From an uncultured Acetobacter sp. (GTDB lineage: Bacteria; Pseudomonadota; Alphaproteobacteria; Acetobacterales; Acetobacteraceae): a stretch of DNA of 12,820 nucleotides. The position numbers and the translations under genes were made by a program. The stretch is taken from positions 1 to 12,820 of the forward strand of contig NZ_CALLXM010000193.1 in assembly GCF_937875265.1 (NCBI RefSeq), in the 5' to 3' direction. Under the pieces are notes generated by a model. It did not search any database. It saw only the letters and a list, made by a program, of their open reading frames with translations, and was not told the DNA's origin. Positions 1 to 7,324 of the stretch are shown here, in pieces. The stretch's first letter is position 1; each line of letters begins with the position of its first letter.

Positions 1-2134
1 AGTTTTTTGAAGTCTTCAGCCCACGGAACGTCAGCATCGGGCCAATATCGGGGTCTTTGCCATAGAAGGCGCGGAACATCGGGCCGTAATCCTGCGTATG
101 ACCGCGGGAGAGGATCATGTCACGGAAGCGCTCGCCATTTTTGCGGGTCAGGCCACCGTTTTTCTCGAACCATGCGAACGTGTCATCATCCAGCATTTCG
201 GTCCACAGATAGGCGTAATACCCGGCTGAGTAGCCGTTAGACCAGATGTGCAGGAAGTAGCTGGACCGGTAGCGCGGCGGGACATCGTCCGTTTGCAGGC
301 CCATTTTGCTCAGAGCGGATTTTTCAAACGCATCCACATCCTGCTTTGGGGCATCTGCCCCAAGGCTGTGCCAGTCCATGTCCAGTTCAGCAGCGGTTAC
401 AACTTCACCCAGACGGTAGCCCTGATTAAAGGTTGAAGCCTTTTTCAGCAGAGCGACCAGGCTTTCCGGCATCGGGGCGCCGGTTTTGTAGTGGCGCGCA
501 TAGTGGGCCAGAACTGTCGCGTTCAGTGCCCAGTGTTCGTTAAACTGGGAGGGGAATTCAACAAAGTCCCGCGCCACGGAGGTACCGGAAATCATCGGGT
601 AGGTCTGTTTGGCAAACAGGCCGTGCAGCGCGTGCCCGAATTCATGGAACATGGTCGTGACATCATCAAAGCTGATCAGAGCCGGTTCGCCCTGTGCAGG
701 TTTGGTGAAGTTGGCAATGTTATACACAACCGGCTTGGTGCCCAGCAGAGCAGACTGCCCCACAAAGTTGGACATCCATGCACCACCGTTCTTGTTGTCG
801 CGCTGGAAGTAATCGAAATAGATCAGGCCGAGTTCTGAGCCGTCTTTATCGAAAACTTCAAAAGCCATCACATCCGGGTTGTAGGTCGGAATATCTGTGC
901 GGCGCTTGAAGGTGATGCCATACAGGCGGTTGGCAGCGAAAAAGACGCCATCCTGCAGAACAGTATTCAGCTCAAAATAGGGTTTGACCTGATTTTCATC
1001 AAAGTTGAGGCGGGCTTTACGCACCTGTGCGGCGTAGTGTGACCAGTCCCACGGCTTGAGCTGGAAGGACGCACCGCTTTTGGTGATGGTGTTCTGAATG
1101 TCAGCAGCTTCGCGCTTCTGCTCAGCGGCAAGGGCCGGAACCAGCTGCGCAATAAAGCTGTGCACGGCGTCCGGCGTTTTAGCCATCTGGTCAGACAGCA
1201 CATAGGCTGCATAGTTCTTGTACCCAAACAGGGCGGCTTTCTGGGCGCGCAGCTGGGCCAGCGTGGCAATGGTGTCACGCGTATCGGCGTCTCCACCTTT
1301 TTCCACCCGGTTCCAGGACTGCTCGAACAGAGCCTGACGCGTTTCACGGTCTGTCAGGGTTTCCAGAGCCGGCTGCTGCGTGGTGTTCTGTAGCGACAGA
1401 ACCCATTTGTCCGTCAGGCCACGGTCTTTGGCGGCGGTCTGGGCTGCCGTAATGGCGGCATCATCCAGGCCAGCCAGCTTTGCTTTGTCAGACACAACCA
1501 GAGCGGAGGCTTTGGTGCCTGCCAGCAGCTTCTGCTGGAACACGGTTTCCAGTTTGGAAAGGCGGGTGTTCAGGTCGCGCAGCTTGGCTTTGTCATCATC
1601 CGAAAGCTGCGCGCCAGCATGCACGAAGTTCTGGTAATACACCTCCAGAACCTGCTTCTGCTCGGCATTCAGCCCCAGCGTGCTCTGCCGGGCATGCAGA
1701 TACTGCACGCGGGCGAATAGTTTGGGGTTGAGGAAAATGCTGTCTTCATGTGCGGACAGTTTCGGGCCAACAACTTCCTGCACCTTATCCAGAACAGGGT
1801 TGGTATTGGCGGAGTAAACACCGCTGAATGTTTCCAGCGTGCGGTCCAGCAGGCGGCCAGAGCGTTCCATGGCGGAAATGGTGTTCTCAAACGTGGCCGG
1901 TTCCGCACTATTGGCGATTCGGTCCATTTCCGCAGCCTGTTCGGCCATGCCCTGCTCCAGAGCGGGCTGATAGTCCGTATCCTTGATCAGATCAAAGCGT
2001 GGGGCGTGGTAGGGCAGGGTGCTTTCTGTCGCAAACGGGTTGGAGGCTGACAGGGGGGCGGCTGTGGCTGCCGCACTCCAGCCGGCCAGGCAAGTGGCGG
2101 CTGTTGCAGCATAAAGCCAGGGACGACGGGTCAT
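1..2134 (-). CDS. dcp: Exported peptidyl-dipeptidase (M3 family, Dcp-like), C-terminus cut by window edge
   Basis: Zinc metallopeptidase that removes C-terminal dipeptides from oligopeptides. The frame is open from the ATG at 2134 to the left edge (711 codons, no stop); a few more residues must lie outside, as the visible end reads GPMLTFRGLKTSKN and family members end soon after such a motif. The zinc site HEFGH is at residues 497-501 (bases 632-646), and a third ligand, Glu526 in RDFVEFPSQ, lies 29 residues after the first His, the spacing known for E. coli Dcp. A downstream block HIWSNGYSAGYYAYLW matches the family's substrate-binding region. Residues 1-25 form a signal peptide (MTRRPWLYAATAATCLAGW, then Ala-rich), so it acts in the periplasm or outside; the Cys there does not fit a lipobox. 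A strong Shine-Dalgarno, GAGGAGAG (2140-2147), sits 5 nt before the ATG and decides the start. Transcribed divergently from the TonB receptor gene. Confidence 0.93.
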   Translation of the reverse strand, partial: MTRRPWLYAATAATCLAGWSAAATAAPLSASNPFATESTLPYHAPRFDLIKDTDYQPALEQGMAEQAAEMDRIANSAEPATFENTISAMERSGRLLDRTLETFSGVYSANTNPVLDKVQEVVGPKLSAHEDSIFLNPKLFARVQYLHARQSTLGLNAEQKQVLEVYYQNFVHAGAQLSDDDKAKLRDLNTRLSKLETVFQQKLLAGTKASALVVSDKAKLAGLDDAAITAAQTAAKDRGLTDKWVLSLQNTTQQPALETLTDRETRQALFEQSWNRVEKGGDADTRDTIATLAQLRAQKAALFGYKNYAAYVLSDQMAKTPDAVHSFIAQLVPALAAEQKREAADIQNTITKSGASFQLKPWDWSHYAAQVRKARLNFDENQVKPYFELNTVLQDGVFFAANRLYGITFKRRTDIPTYNPDVMAFEVFDKDGSELGLIYFDYFQRDNKNGGAWMSNFVGQSALLGTKPVVYNIANFTKPAQGEPALISFDDVTTMFHEFGHALHGLFAKQTYPMISGTSVARDFVEFPSQFNEHWALNATVLAHYARHYKTGAPMPESLVALLKKASTFNQGYRLGEVVTAAELDMDWHSLGADAPKQDVDAFEKSALSKMGLQTDDVPPRYRSSYFLHIWSNGYSAGYYAYLWTEMLDDDTFAWFEKNGGLTRKNGERFRDMILSRGHTQDYGPMFRAFYGKDPDIGPMLTFRGLKTSKN

Positions 2135-2201
2135 TATTTCTCTCCTCAAAACACCCGGCGCGCTCCAGATTAATAGCCGCGCCTGACGGGTAGTGTCTTC
2201 A

Positions 2202-2231
2202 CGGTTAGGAGTGCGGAGATGGACGAGTCAA
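2202..2231 (-). promoter_or_regulatory. Candidate sigma-70 promoter for dcp
   Basis: On the minus strand TTGACT (2226-2231) is followed after 18 nt by TAACCG (2202-2207), about 70 nt upstream of the dcp start. The -35 box is good and the -10 box weak. It is a plausible match only; TATTAA nearer the gene (around 2170-2177) is an alternative -10 box. Confidence 0.3.
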
Positions 2232-2279
2232 GAAAGCTCTGTGGCTTTTGGGTGACATAAAGAATGCCTTCAAAACGAT

Positions 2280-2299
2280 TTTTCTTTTCGGAAAGAAAA
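2280..2299. repeat. Perfect 8-bp inverted repeat with TCGG loop
   Basis: TTTTCTTT (2280-2287) and AAAGAAAA (2292-2299) flank TCGG. The stem is perfect but made mainly of A-T pairs. It lies in the divergent promoter region, about 145 bp upstream of dcp and 205 bp upstream of the receptor start, so a protein-binding dyad is at least as likely as an RNA hairpin. No function can be assigned. Confidence 0.45.
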
Positions 2300-2503
2300 C
2301 AGGTAATTAAAGGATCTTTTTGATATTTTTTTATGTGTTTTTGGAAACAAACAGACATCGTTTCGAGGGTGGTGTGTTTAAAATGCCGCATTTTTCGACA
2401 AAAGGTTTTCATATCGAAATTTTTGAGTGACACAGGCAAATGCATTTCTTATATTCGGAAATACGAACGACATTAAATTGTAATATTTTGCCGGGAAGCA
2501 ACC

Positions 2504-5443
2504 ATGTCTCATATTGATCGTAGAAAGAAGCGCCTGCCGCTGTCTTTCTCCCTGCTTTATGCTTTGCCTGTTTTTGCTGCTGGTGTTCCTGTTCTGGCTC
2601 AGGCTGCGGTGGCCAGTGCTGCTCCTGTCGCTAGTGCAACAACGACCGACACAACAACAGCCAAGAAGGTCAGCACGAAGAAGGTTACCGCTCAAAAGGC
2701 AACTCCCTCTTCTGCCAAGACTATCAAGCAGGCGCGCAGTGGTGGCACGGCTGCCGGTGGCACCGAAACGGTAGAAGTAACGGGCTCCTACCTACGCCAG
2801 GGTCGTAACACCAGCCCGAACCCGGTGCAGATCATCACCTCCAGAGAGATCCAGCAGACCGGCGTTACCAATGTGGGTGACTTCCTGCAGCGTATGCCGT
2901 CCATTGGCTCCGGCGGTACCGGGAACGCAGACACGAACGGCGGCGACGGCGTAGGGTGTGTGGATCTGCGCAATCTGGGCAGCAGCCGCGTTCTGGTGCT
3001 GGTTGATGGCAAGCGCCTGACCCAGACCGGGATGAGCGGTGGCTCTTGCGTGGACATGAACACCATCCCGGTGATGGCGATCCAGTCCATCGAAATCCTG
3101 AAGGATGGTGGTTCGGAACTGTACGGTGCTGACGCCGTGTCCGGTGTTATCAACATCAAGATGCGTCATGATATTAACACCGGCGGGTTCAACGTGCGTG
3201 GTGATATCACCCAGCGTGGTGATAACAAGACAGGTCTGATTTCTGGTTATAAAGGCTGGAACTTCGACCATGACCGCGGCAACATTACGCTGATGGGGCA
3301 GTATGACACCGTAGGCGGCGTGATGATGAAAGACCGCGCCTGGTCTCGTAACCCGCAGACATCCGACGGTATGAACCCCGCTTTTGGGTCGGTTATTGCC
3401 ACAAGCGGCACGTTTTTTGACCCCAACACCGGGGCACCAGCCTATAACAGCAATAATGCGGGCGGGCTAACCCCGTACAGCAAAACCAGCCGGTATAACT
3501 ACAATAAAGATACCTCGCTGCTGAATAATTCGCAGAATGCAAGCCTGATGGGTGATGCCCATTATGACTTCAGCAAGCACTTCACGCTCTATTCGAACGT
3601 GATGTACAGCCACAAGACGTCCTGGACCCAAATGGCGCCCATGCCTGCTACAGGCAGTGTGGCACCGTCTTCCCTGCCCAGTGCCATCATGCTCCCTGAG
3701 GATTACCCTGGTAATACCTCTGGTGAAGAAATGCAGATGTATCGGCGTATGGGTGAATTCGGAAACCGTAAAACCGAAACTGCGGTTGACAGCTTGACAG
3801 CCAAAGTTGGTGCGAGCGGCGAAATTATAGCGGGCTGGATGTATGACGCATCCTTCACGTACGGTTCCACCATGTCCACCTTCCAGACGTCTGGTGTGGG
3901 TGACTATAACAAATTGCTGCGTGAGTGGGGCCTGGATGCCGTAACGCCTGGCGATTCCGGCACGGACCTGATGTATAACCCGAATTCCTGTGTAGGGTAC
4001 GCAGGGTGTGTGCAGTCCAGCGTTCTGTCACCGCTGTCCAATCAGGCAGCTCAGTACGCTAACTATACCGAGCACGACCATTCTCAGTACACCATGCGTG
4101 ATTTCAACGCACGTATCCACAACGACAGTGTTTTGAAGATGCCGTACAAGGGTGGTGGTAACCTGGGTATTGCACTGGGTATGGAACACCGTGGCGAACA
4201 GATGAGCTACCACCCGGATCCGCTCATTGCGGAGGGTGGTTCACTGACGAATACTGTGCTGCCGACCGGTGGTGGGTTCAATGTGTCAGAAGCTTATCTT
4301 GAAGGTAACCTGACCCTGCTGCACAATGTGCCGTTTGCTAGAAACCTGTCTATCGACGGGCAGGGCCGTTTTTCCAGCTACAACACCTTCGGTACGACTT
4401 ATAACTGGAAAGGTGGCATTAACTGGGCTCCCACGCGTGATGTGGCCTTCCGTGGCACTTTGGGTACCTCTTTCCGTCAGCCGAGCGTGTCAGAACTGTA
4501 TGGTGGCACGCTCATGAGCTATAACGGTGCGAACGACCCGTGTGACATGACGCAGATCACCAGTTACGGTGGCCGTCAGGCTGCGGTTATGGCTAACTGC
4601 CTGAAGCAGGGTATTAACCCGGCGACCTTCCAGCAGGCCGGTTCCGGTCAGGTGCCGACGCTCAACGGTGGTAACAACAAGTTGCAGCCTGAAGTTGGCC
4701 GCACTTACACCTTTGGGGCGACTTTTACACCACACTGGATCCCGGGTCTGAGCACCAGTGCTTCTTTCTGGCATTATCGTGTGTCAAACACCATCAGCGC
4801 GCTGTCCACGCAGTATGTGCTTGATGGCTGCTATACGGGCTCCAGCCCCACGATGTGCCAGAATATTAACCGCCTCAGCAATGGTCAGATCAACACGGTT
4901 TCCGCGCTGAATGCCAACCTTGGTGCCCTGACCACAAGTGGTGTGGACTGGGATCTGAGCTATCGTTTCCGTGTTTCTGAAGCTGACTGGTTCATGGTGT
5001 CAAACAACTTCCAGCGTCTGGTCAGCTATAAGCAGCAGCAGGTTCCGGGTGGCGAGCACTACAACTATCTGGGGTCCATCACGTATCAGGCACAGGGCAC
5101 GTCCAACCCGACTGTGCGTGACTATGCAACGCTGACCTGGCACCACAACAACTTCAGCGTGACCTACATGATGCAGTACATGAGCGGGATGCACTGGAAT
5201 GATGGCACAAACACCATCTACAAAGCTGATGGATATGGTCGTGTGAAAACCCCGTCCATGGTGATGCAGGATCTGACATTTAACTACAATCTGAAGCGCT
5301 GGAACTTTCAGTTTGAAGTCCAGAACCTGGCTGACAAGCAGCCTCCGTTCCTTGCGAATGCTGCCAGCAACAGTAACGACTCCACTTATGGTGGTTGGTA
5401 TGCTGGTCGTTCCTTCCTTCTGCAGGCTGGTGTGAACTTCTAA
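2504..5443 (+). CDS. TonB-dependent outer-membrane receptor, substrate unknown
   Basis: Outer-membrane beta-barrel transporter powered by TonB-ExbBD. Residues 1 to about 35 are a signal peptide (basic start, hydrophobic LPLSFSLLYALPVFAAG, then Ala-rich). Residues 46-85 are a Thr/Lys/Ser-rich linker leading to a TonB box, TETVEVTG (87-94). The plug domain covers about 103-222, with DLRNLGSSRVLVLVDGKR, NTIPVMAIQSIEILKDGG and YGADAVSGVINI. The rest is a barrel with aromatic strands, ending in Phe (QAGVNF), the usual outer-membrane C-terminal signal. There are exactly eight cysteines in close pairs: 152/182, 496/502, 680/699, 776/785. GGGAAG lies 6 nt before the ATG. The plug resembles the large receptor group common in sphingomonads and acetic acid bacteria, whose substrates include siderophores, sugars and peptides; nothing here fixes the ligand. 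The gene favours GGT/CGT and C-ending codons, which may mean high expression. A terminator follows. Confidence 0.93.
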   Translation: MSHIDRRKKRLPLSFSLLYALPVFAAGVPVLAQAAVASAAPVASATTTDTTTAKKVSTKKVTAQKATPSSAKTIKQARSGGTAAGGTETVEVTGSYLRQGRNTSPNPVQIITSREIQQTGVTNVGDFLQRMPSIGSGGTGNADTNGGDGVGCVDLRNLGSSRVLVLVDGKRLTQTGMSGGSCVDMNTIPVMAIQSIEILKDGGSELYGADAVSGVINIKMRHDINTGGFNVRGDITQRGDNKTGLISGYKGWNFDHDRGNITLMGQYDTVGGVMMKDRAWSRNPQTSDGMNPAFGSVIATSGTFFDPNTGAPAYNSNNAGGLTPYSKTSRYNYNKDTSLLNNSQNASLMGDAHYDFSKHFTLYSNVMYSHKTSWTQMAPMPATGSVAPSSLPSAIMLPEDYPGNTSGEEMQMYRRMGEFGNRKTETAVDSLTAKVGASGEIIAGWMYDASFTYGSTMSTFQTSGVGDYNKLLREWGLDAVTPGDSGTDLMYNPNSCVGYAGCVQSSVLSPLSNQAAQYANYTEHDHSQYTMRDFNARIHNDSVLKMPYKGGGNLGIALGMEHRGEQMSYHPDPLIAEGGSLTNTVLPTGGGFNVSEAYLEGNLTLLHNVPFARNLSIDGQGRFSSYNTFGTTYNWKGGINWAPTRDVAFRGTLGTSFRQPSVSELYGGTLMSYNGANDPCDMTQITSYGGRQAAVMANCLKQGINPATFQQAGSGQVPTLNGGNNKLQPEVGRTYTFGATFTPHWIPGLSTSASFWHYRVSNTISALSTQYVLDGCYTGSSPTMCQNINRLSNGQINTVSALNANLGALTTSGVDWDLSYRFRVSEADWFMVSNNFQRLVSYKQQQVPGGEHYNYLGSITYQAQGTSNPTVRDYATLTWHHNNFSVTYMMQYMSGMHWNDGTNTIYKADGYGRVKTPSMVMQDLTFNYNLKRWNFQFEVQNLADKQPPFLANAASNSNDSTYGGWYAGRSFLLQAGVNF

Positions 5444-5465
5444 GTTCTTCTAAAGGCATGATTTG

Positions 5466-5498
5466 AAAAAACCCCTTCTTTATGAAGGGGTTTTTTTT
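5466..5498. terminator. Strong bidirectional Rho-independent terminator
   Basis: A 13-bp stem, AAAAAACCCCTTC (5466-5478) with GAAGGGGTTTTTT (5484-5496), closes a TTTAT loop and is followed by two more T. It starts 23 bp after the receptor stop. Read on the other strand it has the same form, with an A run before and a T run after, and lies 10 bp beyond the stop of the minus-strand DUF1489 gene, so it serves both convergent genes. Confidence 0.93.
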
Positions 5499-5507
5499 AT
5501 GCCTTTT

Positions 5508-5936
5508 TTATAACCCCAGCAGTGTCAGCTCTTTCTGCAAATGCGGTGGCAGGTTTGAACTTTGCGTGCCGGAAAGGTCTGGCGGGGCATCACTGGCTTT
5601 CAGGTAGCGCCATCCCTGAAAGGGGCGCAGGGCGCGGGGTTCAACCCGGATGATTTCCGGGGAGAGCAGGATAAGCGTGCCCTGTGTGCCATCCGCGCGT
5701 GTTTCGGTTTGCAGGTCCAGCACCTGCTGGCGGCATTGAATCAGGCCGCTGATCACCCGGTAGAGTGACCCACCCTGCAAAACCTCCTCACTCTGGCGCG
5801 GGAACGTGCGGGTATGCACCACAGGCAGCCGGGCGCTGTGCTGCGGGTGCTGCCGTGTGTTGAGGGGATTTTTCTGCCGTTCCGCCAGTTCTTCAACCGA
5901 ACTGACACCGACAACCAGTTTGATGAGGTTGAGCAT
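5508..5936 (-). CDS. DUF1489 family protein
   Basis: A 142-residue protein of unknown function. It matches, from memory, the pattern of the alphaproteobacterial DUF1489 family: an N-terminal LNLIKLVVGVSSVEELAER, a central TRTFPRQSEEVLQGGSLYRV (about 42-61), then LSPEIIRVEPRALRPFQGWR (91-110) followed by YLKASDAPPDL. No signal peptide or membrane segment is seen, so it should be cytoplasmic. The length is normal for the family. An in-frame TAG four codons upstream (5946-5948) means the ATG at 5936 is the first possible start, although its Shine-Dalgarno is poor. It is the last gene of the minus-strand series, 168 bp after the nucleoside hydrolase gene, and ends at the shared terminator. No function is proposed. 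Confidence 0.85.
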   Translation of the reverse strand: MLNLIKLVVGVSSVEELAERQKNPLNTRQHPQHSARLPVVHTRTFPRQSEEVLQGGSLYRVISGLIQCRQQVLDLQTETRADGTQGTLILLSPEIIRVEPRALRPFQGWRYLKASDAPPDLSGTQSSNLPPHLQKELTLLGL

Positions 5937-5961
5937 GCTGCCAGCCTACAGCAAGTGGCAT

Positions 5962-5976
5962 GGATTTTGAAAATCC
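5962..5976. promoter_or_regulatory. 15-bp dyad, possible operator upstream of the DUF1489 gene
   Basis: GGATTTT (5962-5968), one central base, then AAAATCC (5970-5976): seven perfect pairs. It can be lengthened by GCA/TGC (5958-5960 / 5977-5979) if T5961 is bulged. The one-base loop is too tight for that full RNA hairpin, so a DNA dyad bound by a dimeric regulator is a better guess. It lies 26-40 bp upstream of the DUF1489 start codon. No regulator family is recognised. The rest of the gap (5977-6104) holds only short 7-bp inverted pairs (6005-6011/6082-6088 and 6026-6032/6078-6084). Confidence 0.4.
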
Positions 5977-6104
5977 TGCTGGTAAGGAGGCATGCTGCGG
6001 GCTGATCTGGCGGCCTTTTATGGTCGGCAGATGCCGCCGTATAGGTTCCATCCGGCAGAGTGTAGGGTTTACGCAAAATCTGCCAGATGGAGGGGAAGGA
6101 GCGC

Positions 6105-7217
6105 TTATAAACTCTGTGCCTGTGCCACAAAGTTTTCCAGAAACCTCTTTGTATCGATTTTCTGCACCAGCGTGACTTCCCGCACGCCCATGCCAATGGG
6201 GGCGAGGTCTTTGGGCCAGACATGGGCGTGGCCGTAGCTGAAGCCTCTGGTGGTTTCCACATCCATATAAGCTTTGACGGTGCTCTGAACCAGTGATGGA
6301 TCAGCGGCAATGGCGGCGGCCATTTCATCCCATAGTGGCAGGGGGGCAAAGTAGTGGCTCATATAGCTGGTAACAGGTGTTACCCTGCTGGCAATGCGGG
6401 CCATGTAGGGTTTGGTCATCATGATGTCATTGGACAGATTGCCCACAACGGTAATGGTCGGCCATGCGGCTGTCAGCGTGATATGGGCGGCTTCCGGATC
6501 AAAAATCATGTTGAAATCAGACGCAAAATCCGCATTGCCGGTAATGGACATCATGTTGGTGTCAATCAGCCCGCCCATGAAAATCAGCTGTTTGGCAGTG
6601 GCGGCAAAGCTGGGGTCCAGACGGATGGCCAGTGCCAGATTTGTCATGGGGCCAGCTTCAAAAATGGTCACCTGATGCGGGTGTGCATGCACCATACGGA
6701 TCAGGAACAGGGCAGCCGGTTCCGCAATGGCTGGCGTTTTGGGCATGCCGTCTGCAAGTTTTGGTAGCGGAGGCTGGGTGGCGGGCACAGTGGCAATGGA
6801 GCCAAGGCCACCCCATGCGCCTTTCCACGGGATGGTGCCGTATTGCTGTTCATGCAGGAGCATGAGCGGCACGGAATTGATCAGCGGATACACAGCGCCA
6901 TCTGCCACCGGGATATCTTCACGGTGGGCAATTTCCAGAAAGCGGCGCAGATGGGCAGATTCCGCGTTCTCCCAGTCATCCCCCGTGCTGACGGTAAAGC
7001 CCAGAACCTTGATATGTGGGTTGGTCAGCAGTGGAATAGTGGACTGGATATCTGACCCACCGGGGCCAAGAAAATCGTTGTCTTCAATCACCAGTTCCGG
7101 GGTGTCCGTTTTATCCTGCGCGCGGGCATGGGGGGCTGCACACAGCACGGCCAGCGTTGCGGCAAGAGCAGTGGTTAGCCGCAGAAAAGGGCGGCGGGGC
7201 AGAGAGCGCAGGCGCAT
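6105..7217 (-). CDS. Secreted nucleoside hydrolase-like protein (IUNH superfamily)
   Basis: Likely hydrolyses the N-glycosidic bond of a ribonucleoside outside the cytoplasm. Residues 1-33 are a signal peptide (RRPFLRLTTALAATLAVLC, cleavage expected after ARA). The hydrolase domain covers about 40-365. The canonical calcium motif DTDPGxDD is replaced by DNDFLGPGGSD (46-56), which keeps Asp46, Asp48 and Asp56 with altered spacing. FEAGPMTNLALA (186-197), FMGG (213-216) and SDFNMIFDPEAA (233-244) are family hallmarks, with Asp234 where Glu is usual. The late catalytic region reads PLWDEMAAA (294-302): Asp297 is kept, but Trp296 stands where many members have His. From memory, trypanosomal purine-specific (IAG) enzymes have Trp next to this Asp. 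Its length of 370 residues exceeds the usual 310-330 because of the signal peptide and an insertion near 140-160. GAGG lies about 8 nt before the ATG. The 107-bp gap to hemW suggests it may be transcribed separately. Confidence 0.85.
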   Translation of the reverse strand: MRLRSLPRRPFLRLTTALAATLAVLCAAPHARAQDKTDTPELVIEDNDFLGPGGSDIQSTIPLLTNPHIKVLGFTVSTGDDWENAESAHLRRFLEIAHREDIPVADGAVYPLINSVPLMLLHEQQYGTIPWKGAWGGLGSIATVPATQPPLPKLADGMPKTPAIAEPAALFLIRMVHAHPHQVTIFEAGPMTNLALAIRLDPSFAATAKQLIFMGGLIDTNMMSITGNADFASDFNMIFDPEAAHITLTAAWPTITVVGNLSNDIMMTKPYMARIASRVTPVTSYMSHYFAPLPLWDEMAAAIAADPSLVQSTVKAYMDVETTRGFSYGHAHVWPKDLAPIGMGVREVTLVQKIDTKRFLENFVAQAQSL

Positions 7218-7282
7218 GACAAACCTCGGCTGGTTAAAATGGGCACCGGATAAGGGGAACGTGCGGCAAGCGTATCGTTAAA

Positions 7283-7309
7283 CCACGCCATAAGAAACTC
7301 TGGCGGTGG
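7283..7309 (-). terminator. Weak hairpin after hemW, possible terminator
   Basis: On the minus strand CCACCGCCA (7301-7309) pairs with TGGCGTGG (7283-7290) with one bulged base, enclosing a 10-nt loop. It starts 15 nt after the hemW stop. Only TTT follows, so termination would be inefficient; it may partly separate hemW from the nucleoside hydrolase gene. Confidence 0.35.
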
Positions 7310-7324
7310 AAAAATTCTTGCGGG

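Larger units (their letters stand above)
2135..2503. other. AT-rich divergent intergenic region between dcp and the TonB receptor gene
   Basis: No convincing gene is seen here. Roughly 2260-2490 is much richer in A and T than either flanking gene, with runs of T and A on both strands. It must hold the promoters of two diverging genes. For the receptor I see possible -10 elements (TTTAAA at 2377-2382, TTATAT at 2449-2454) but no -35 box at good spacing. I see no recognisable Fur-type palindrome. TTTCGA occurs at 2361-2366 and again at 2393-2398, where it forms an inverted pair with TCGAAA at 2414-2419. A minus-strand open frame of 91 codons (2170-2445) is Lys/Phe-rich, resembles no family I know and is probably chance. 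Confidence 0.6.

Noticed and set aside
1..2134. Lipoprotein signal in the peptidase leader (Cys at residue 15)
   Set aside because: The residues before the Cys (AAT) do not fit a lipobox, and an Ala-rich signal peptidase I site follows.
2170..2445. Minus-strand open frame of 91 codons in the dcp-receptor gap
   Set aside because: It lies in AT-rich promoter DNA, has no family resemblance or convincing ribosome site, and would occupy the region where the dcp promoter must be.
2400..2500. Possible Fur or Irr box upstream of the TonB receptor
   Set aside because: No stretch resembles the Fur consensus or the iron-control element with confidence; assigning iron control would be a guess.
5997..6104. 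Terminator after the nucleoside hydrolase gene
   Set aside because: Only 7-bp inverted pairs with long loops and no T tract; not enough to call a terminator.
5753..6349. Minus-strand open frame of 198 codons spanning the DUF1489 gene and the end of the nucleoside hydrolase gene
   Set aside because: It overlaps two recognisable genes in another frame and its Pro/Trp/Arg-rich translation has no recognisable motif.
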